This document shows, one piece after another, positions 61,630-64,000 of a stretch of 64,000 nt of DNA; position 1 is the first letter of the stretch; each line of letters opens with the position of its first letter. The translations under genes were made by a program, and so were the position numbers. Under the pieces are notes generated by a model. It saw only the letters and a program-made list of their open reading frames with translations, was not told the origin of the DNA and made no database searches. The stretch lies in assembly GCA_900199555.1 (NCBI GenBank), contig FZQZ01000007.1:1-64000 (forward strand), read 5' to 3'. The stretch comes from Prevotellaceae bacterium MN60. GTDB taxonomy: Bacteria; Bacteroidota; Bacteroidia; Bacteroidales; Bacteroidaceae.

Positions 61630-61672
61630 TATCTTTGCATCCTAATGGAAAAAGGCGTAAAAACATAACATG
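61630..61672 (+). promoter_or_regulatory. Promoter-leader module, copy 1
   Basis: TATCTTTGCATCCTAATG, then AAACATAACATGAAA. The same module recurs at 62004-62045 with TAACTTTG; box-to-ATG distances are 40 and 39 bp. Confidence 0.6.
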
Positions 61673-61993
61673 AAAACGAAAAAATACGCCACGTACGATT
61701 CTGTGCATGGCGTGTACGAATCTGTGCGTGTCACGCACGAATTTTTCTGTGGCGTATACGGAGCTGTACGTGGCATATTCAGCGTTGTGCGTGGCGTATT
61801 CAGAATCTCCGTGAATAGTGCCACTTTAGCATCGGAAAGGTGCCACTATTGCAAGGCAAAACAAACTATATTGACGTCCAAAACAGGCACTATTCCAGTG
61901 CAAAAGTGGCACTATTCCGATGTTGCGGAGGCTCTATGCTTTTCTTCTGCTCTTCGGAGCGCAAGATGTAGGCGAAATATTTGGATTAAATGA
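61670..61993 (+). CDS. Possible repeat protein (107 aa), uncertain
   Basis: A reading frame of 107 codons starting at the ATG of the promoter-leader module. Its first half translates the 21-bp array as seven-residue repeats (VHGVYES, VRVTHEF, FCGVYGA, VRGIFSV, VRGVFRI). The second half loses the phase (22-bp steps) and has five scattered cysteines. Codon use and composition do not look like neighbouring genes. It may be expressed because a promoter and ATG precede it, but it is equally likely to be a repeat array that happens to stay open. Confidence 0.25.
   Translation: MKTKKYATYDSVHGVYESVRVTHEFFCGVYGAVRGIFSVVRGVFRISVNSATLASERCHYCKAKQTILTSKTGTIPVQKWHYSDVAEALCFSSALRSARCRRNIWIK
61707..61918. 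repeat. Exact 21-bp array followed by a GCCACTATT array
   Basis: ATGGC/GTGTC/GTGGC words at 61707, 61728, 61749, 61770 and 61791 are exactly 21 bp apart. After a short break, GTGCCACT at 61818 and 61840 and GGCACTATT at 61886 and 61908 are 22 bp apart. Confidence 0.8.
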
Positions 61994-62003
61994 AAATTAT
62001 TTT

Positions 62004-62045
62004 TAACTTTGCATCCTAATGAAACAGAACAAGAAACATAACATG
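62004..62045 (+). promoter_or_regulatory. Promoter-leader module, copy 2
   Basis: TAACTTTG at 62004-62011, then GCATCCTAATG and AAACATAACATGAAA as in copy 1. It is the last clear promoter before the serpin gene, which would give a structured leader of about 480 nt. Confidence 0.55.
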
Positions 62046-62051
62046 AAAGTA

Positions 62052-62465
62052 AAGTGTCTTAGGGTGTTAGTGGCGATAAAAACATAAACCCCTTCGCGTA
62101 CCGCGCGCATATACGCAGTACGCGTGAAGTTTATAAAAACTAATACCCTAATGCCCTAATACACTTAAAGTGTGACGTTGTGACACTATGACGGTAGAAA
62201 TTGCAAACCCTACGCGTACCGTGCACACGCCCACACGTATAATAAGAACAGGCGGTACGCGTAGACTTTAGAAAAACTAATGTCATAGTGTCACCTCGTC
62301 ACCACTAAACATTAAAAACAAAAGAATATGAAATACAGATTACAGATAAAAACAAAATTTCTATAAACCCCATGCGTACGTGAGGCGCACCCGCACACGT
62401 ATTATAAGTACAGGTGTACGCATAGACTTTTAAGAAATCATCTGTATGATCTGTATATCTGTATT
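62052..62465. repeat. Three tandem units with a conserved core and private arms
   Basis: Arm pairs: unit 1, 62052-62072 with 62141-62166 (TTAGGG words); unit 2, 62169-62192 with 62281-62306 (GTGAC words); unit 3, 62332-62348 with 62438-62465 (ACAGAT words). Each pair is inverted. The cores share AAACCC, a GCGTAC/GTACGC inner stem and (units 2 and 3) ACACGTATnATAAG. The inner stem changes with compensation (ACGCGT to ATGCGT with ACGCAT). Units 1 and 3 begin with an ATGAAA mini-frame of 12-14 codons that stops just before the core. Confidence 0.8.
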
Positions 62466-62492
62466 AATAACACAAACGAAAGCCACGCAATT

Positions 62493-63785
62493 ATGACAAA
62501 GATAATAAAGAACAAAATGAATAAAATACAAATGCTCATCATGATGATTGCTACAATGGTTATGTGTGTTGGTTGCCAATACACAAGAATGTCATTAGAA
62601 GAGGTTGCAGCAGATACAGATGCCAAGATCGTAATTGATGAAGCTGAAAAGGAAATTATCAATGGCACAAATGACTTCTCTTTCGAAATGGTTAAGTCTT
62701 TTATGGCGGCGAACAAGGGTAAAGACTTTGTGATATCTCCATTAAGTGTGGTATATTCGCTTGAAATTATTAACAATGGCGCAAATGGGAGTACTAAGCA
62801 ACTCTTACAAAAACACCTCGGAGCGTCAAAATATGAACAAAATGATGTCAATTCGTTGTGGCATAAACTGATGATTCGTCATGCAAAAGTCTATGAGAAC
62901 AAGAAAGCTGGTTGGAAGTCTGCTTTCTTGAAATCGTCCAATTTGCTTCTTTATCGTGATGAACATAATATAAATCATAACTTTATCAAGACAATAGGTG
63001 ATGACTATTTTGCAGATTGTCTACCATTTGTCCAACAGAATGATGCACAGCAGATAGTTGATGAATGGAATAAAGAAATGAATCATGGGATAATAAAAAG
63101 AATTCCCTTAGACTTTGACGAGAGCACTAACGTCTGCTTAATTAACACGATGTTGTTCAAAGCGGCATGGAGTCATGAGTTTGAAGAGACGGAAATAGAC
63201 ACCTTCTATGTTAAAAATAATGACTTTCGAATGGTAAATATGATGTGGCAGAGAGAAACTGAAGGCCATTATAAATATATGCAGAACGAACAATATTCAA
63301 TGCTTCGTATGCCATATATCGGGGCGTTCTATATGGATGTGATATTGCCTCATAAAGGGATTCCCATTGATAGTTTGATGAGAAAAATAGATTTGAATGC
63401 ATATAAAAAGAGTACCCAAATGCTCAAGAAGTATGATGAGATTGAGGTTAAGTTTCCCAAATTTCATATACAATCGGAGATTAATCTAGAAACGCTATTG
63501 TCGAATATGGGACTTTTCGAGTTGTTCTCAGAAAAAGCAAATCTTAGCTTAATGTCTAATGAGCCACTTTATATTAATAAGATGCGACAAAAAAATGATA
63601 TGAATGTTGACGAGAAAGGCACTTCTGCTCAAGCAGTTACAATCACTGATATTGTACTATGTGAGATAGCTACTCGTGACCCTGAAAGGGCAGAGTTTTT
63701 TGCTAATCGTCCTTTCTTCTTCTTTATCTGCGACTCTTTCGGAACCATTTGTTTCGCAGGGACATATAATGGTTTCGCAGAATAG
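62493..63785 (+). CDS. Serpin family lipoprotein
   Basis: 430 residues. The signal peptide ends in a lipobox (MVMCVGC, Cys28); an ATG at 62517 is an alternative start. Serpin fold signs: DFVISPLSVVYSLEIINNGANGSTKQLL, NTMLFKAAWSHEFEE, and the C-terminal RPFFFFICDSFGTICFAGTYNG. The reactive loop hinge DEKGTSAQAVTITD has the small-residue pattern of inhibitory serpins. It is probably a surface-anchored inhibitor of serine or cysteine proteases from host or competing microbes. It stands alone after the tandem repeat units. Confidence 0.88.
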   Translation: MTKIIKNKMNKIQMLIMMIATMVMCVGCQYTRMSLEEVAADTDAKIVIDEAEKEIINGTNDFSFEMVKSFMAANKGKDFVISPLSVVYSLEIINNGANGSTKQLLQKHLGASKYEQNDVNSLWHKLMIRHAKVYENKKAGWKSAFLKSSNLLLYRDEHNINHNFIKTIGDDYFADCLPFVQQNDAQQIVDEWNKEMNHGIIKRIPLDFDESTNVCLINTMLFKAAWSHEFEETEIDTFYVKNNDFRMVNMMWQRETEGHYKYMQNEQYSMLRMPYIGAFYMDVILPHKGIPIDSLMRKIDLNAYKKSTQMLKKYDEIEVKFPKFHIQSEINLETLLSNMGLFELFSEKANLSLMSNEPLYINKMRQKNDMNVDEKGTSAQAVTITDIVLCEIATRDPERAEFFANRPFFFFICDSFGTICFAGTYNGFAE

Positions 63786-63821
63786 GGCGAAAACATTAGG
63801 GACAGGTCCCTGTATCGTATA

Positions 63822-63947
63822 TTACTTTTTCTGCTTCTTCTTTATTTCGCAGATAAAGGAGATAAATGCGATAATTACACCTAACACTCCTACCGCTAAG
63901 CATATCAGCTGAAAGTTTTCCTTGGCCCATGTCATCGTAATATCCAT
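63822..63947 (-). CDS. Small single-span membrane protein (41 aa)
   Basis: 41 codons: MDITMTWAKENFQLICLA at the start, then a hydrophobic span (VGVLGVIIAFISFIC) and a Lys-rich end (EIKKKQKK). The topology (short acidic/aromatic head, one span, basic tail) is that of real small membrane proteins. Not recognised. It is convergent with the serpin; AGGGACAGGTCCCTG between them can form a hairpin. 63948-64000 holds nothing notable. Confidence 0.5.
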   Translation of the reverse strand: MDITMTWAKENFQLICLAVGVLGVIIAFISFICEIKKKQKK

Positions 63948-64000
63948 AACAATAACTGAATTTTTAATTAGTAACTGATGAATTAAGAATGTCCTCTAGT

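Noticed and set aside
62438..62851. 137-codon minus-strand frame at the serpin start
   Set aside because: Antisense to the serpin signal and body; overlaps the third tandem unit.
1..64000. tRNA or rRNA genes
   Set aside because: I looked in the gaps for cloverleaf-like sequences ending in CCA or conserved rRNA segments and saw none; a covariance search could still find one.

Overview
The window comes from a Bacteroidales genome, most likely a Prevotella-type gut or rumen anaerobe. Evidence: nearly every clear transcription start is preceded by the Bacteroidetes promoter form TTTG-N19/20-TAnnTTTG (usually TATCTTTG, TACCTTTG or TAACTTTG). Secreted proteins end in a C-terminal sorting-like tail. 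The regulators are TPR-transmembrane-HTH proteins. AICAR formyltransferase is a stand-alone protein, and the xylan genes resemble the Prevotella xynE/xynD/xynA/xynB cluster. No rRNA, tRNA, CRISPR array, complete IS or prophage was seen.

Layout. 1-394 is non-coding and contains a phased 21-22 bp array. 395-5053 holds an M23/LysM hydrolase, a peroxide-defence operon (Gpx, OhrR-type MarR, a small Cys protein) and recG. 5050-8185 holds ispD, DJ-1, pdxJ and divergent nadK. 8190-9992 is a TPR histidine kinase. 10291-19023 is one nine-gene operon: a YtrA-type GntR/ABC module with its probable operator, followed by a MacB-like ATPase, two permeases, an adaptor and a TolC-like protein. 19068-22728 holds a GH53 galactanase, a 64-aa protein, AICAR formyltransferase and rplS. 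22729-23613 is non-coding and full of repeats. 23614-29546 is accessory: lipoprotein, membrane protein, two secreted proteins with a duplicated tail/terminator/leader cassette, a TPR-HTH regulator and a Fur protein. 29649-41536 is core metabolism (SufT-like, LpxH-like, Pta-AckA, CdaA, FolP, Ung, DprA, HAD, thioesterase) plus an acetylesterase. 41705-45263 is a xylan operon (GPH symporter, GH10, GH43). 45347-50142 holds an M16 peptidase, a second TPR-HTH regulator and a large thioredoxin-fold protein. 50143-50908 is repeat-rich. 50909-61406 holds fructokinase, flavodiiron protein, YchF, Lgt, PAQR, Pnp, a Cys-less thioredoxin-fold lipoprotein, RuvB, CoaD and YbeY. 61407-62492 is the densest repeat region and leads into a lipoprotein serpin.

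The most unusual content is in the long non-coding gaps. First, several gaps contain arrays of degenerate units phased at 21-22 bp (two helical turns); each array has its own word, and units can flip orientation while keeping the phase. Second, two roughly 265-bp elements (23153-23425 and, inverted, 50336-50595) share a scaffold with long terminal inverted repeats and two internal hairpins, but a different word occupies all arms in each copy. Third, three tandem units at 62052-62465 have a conserved core and unit-specific inverted arms. Fourth, a roughly 75-bp element that carries a complete promoter is placed upstream of three unrelated genes and is tandemly duplicated at two of them. Fifth, heptamer arrays fill the gap between stop and start codons inside operons. 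I know of no established name for these classes; database comparison was not possible here.
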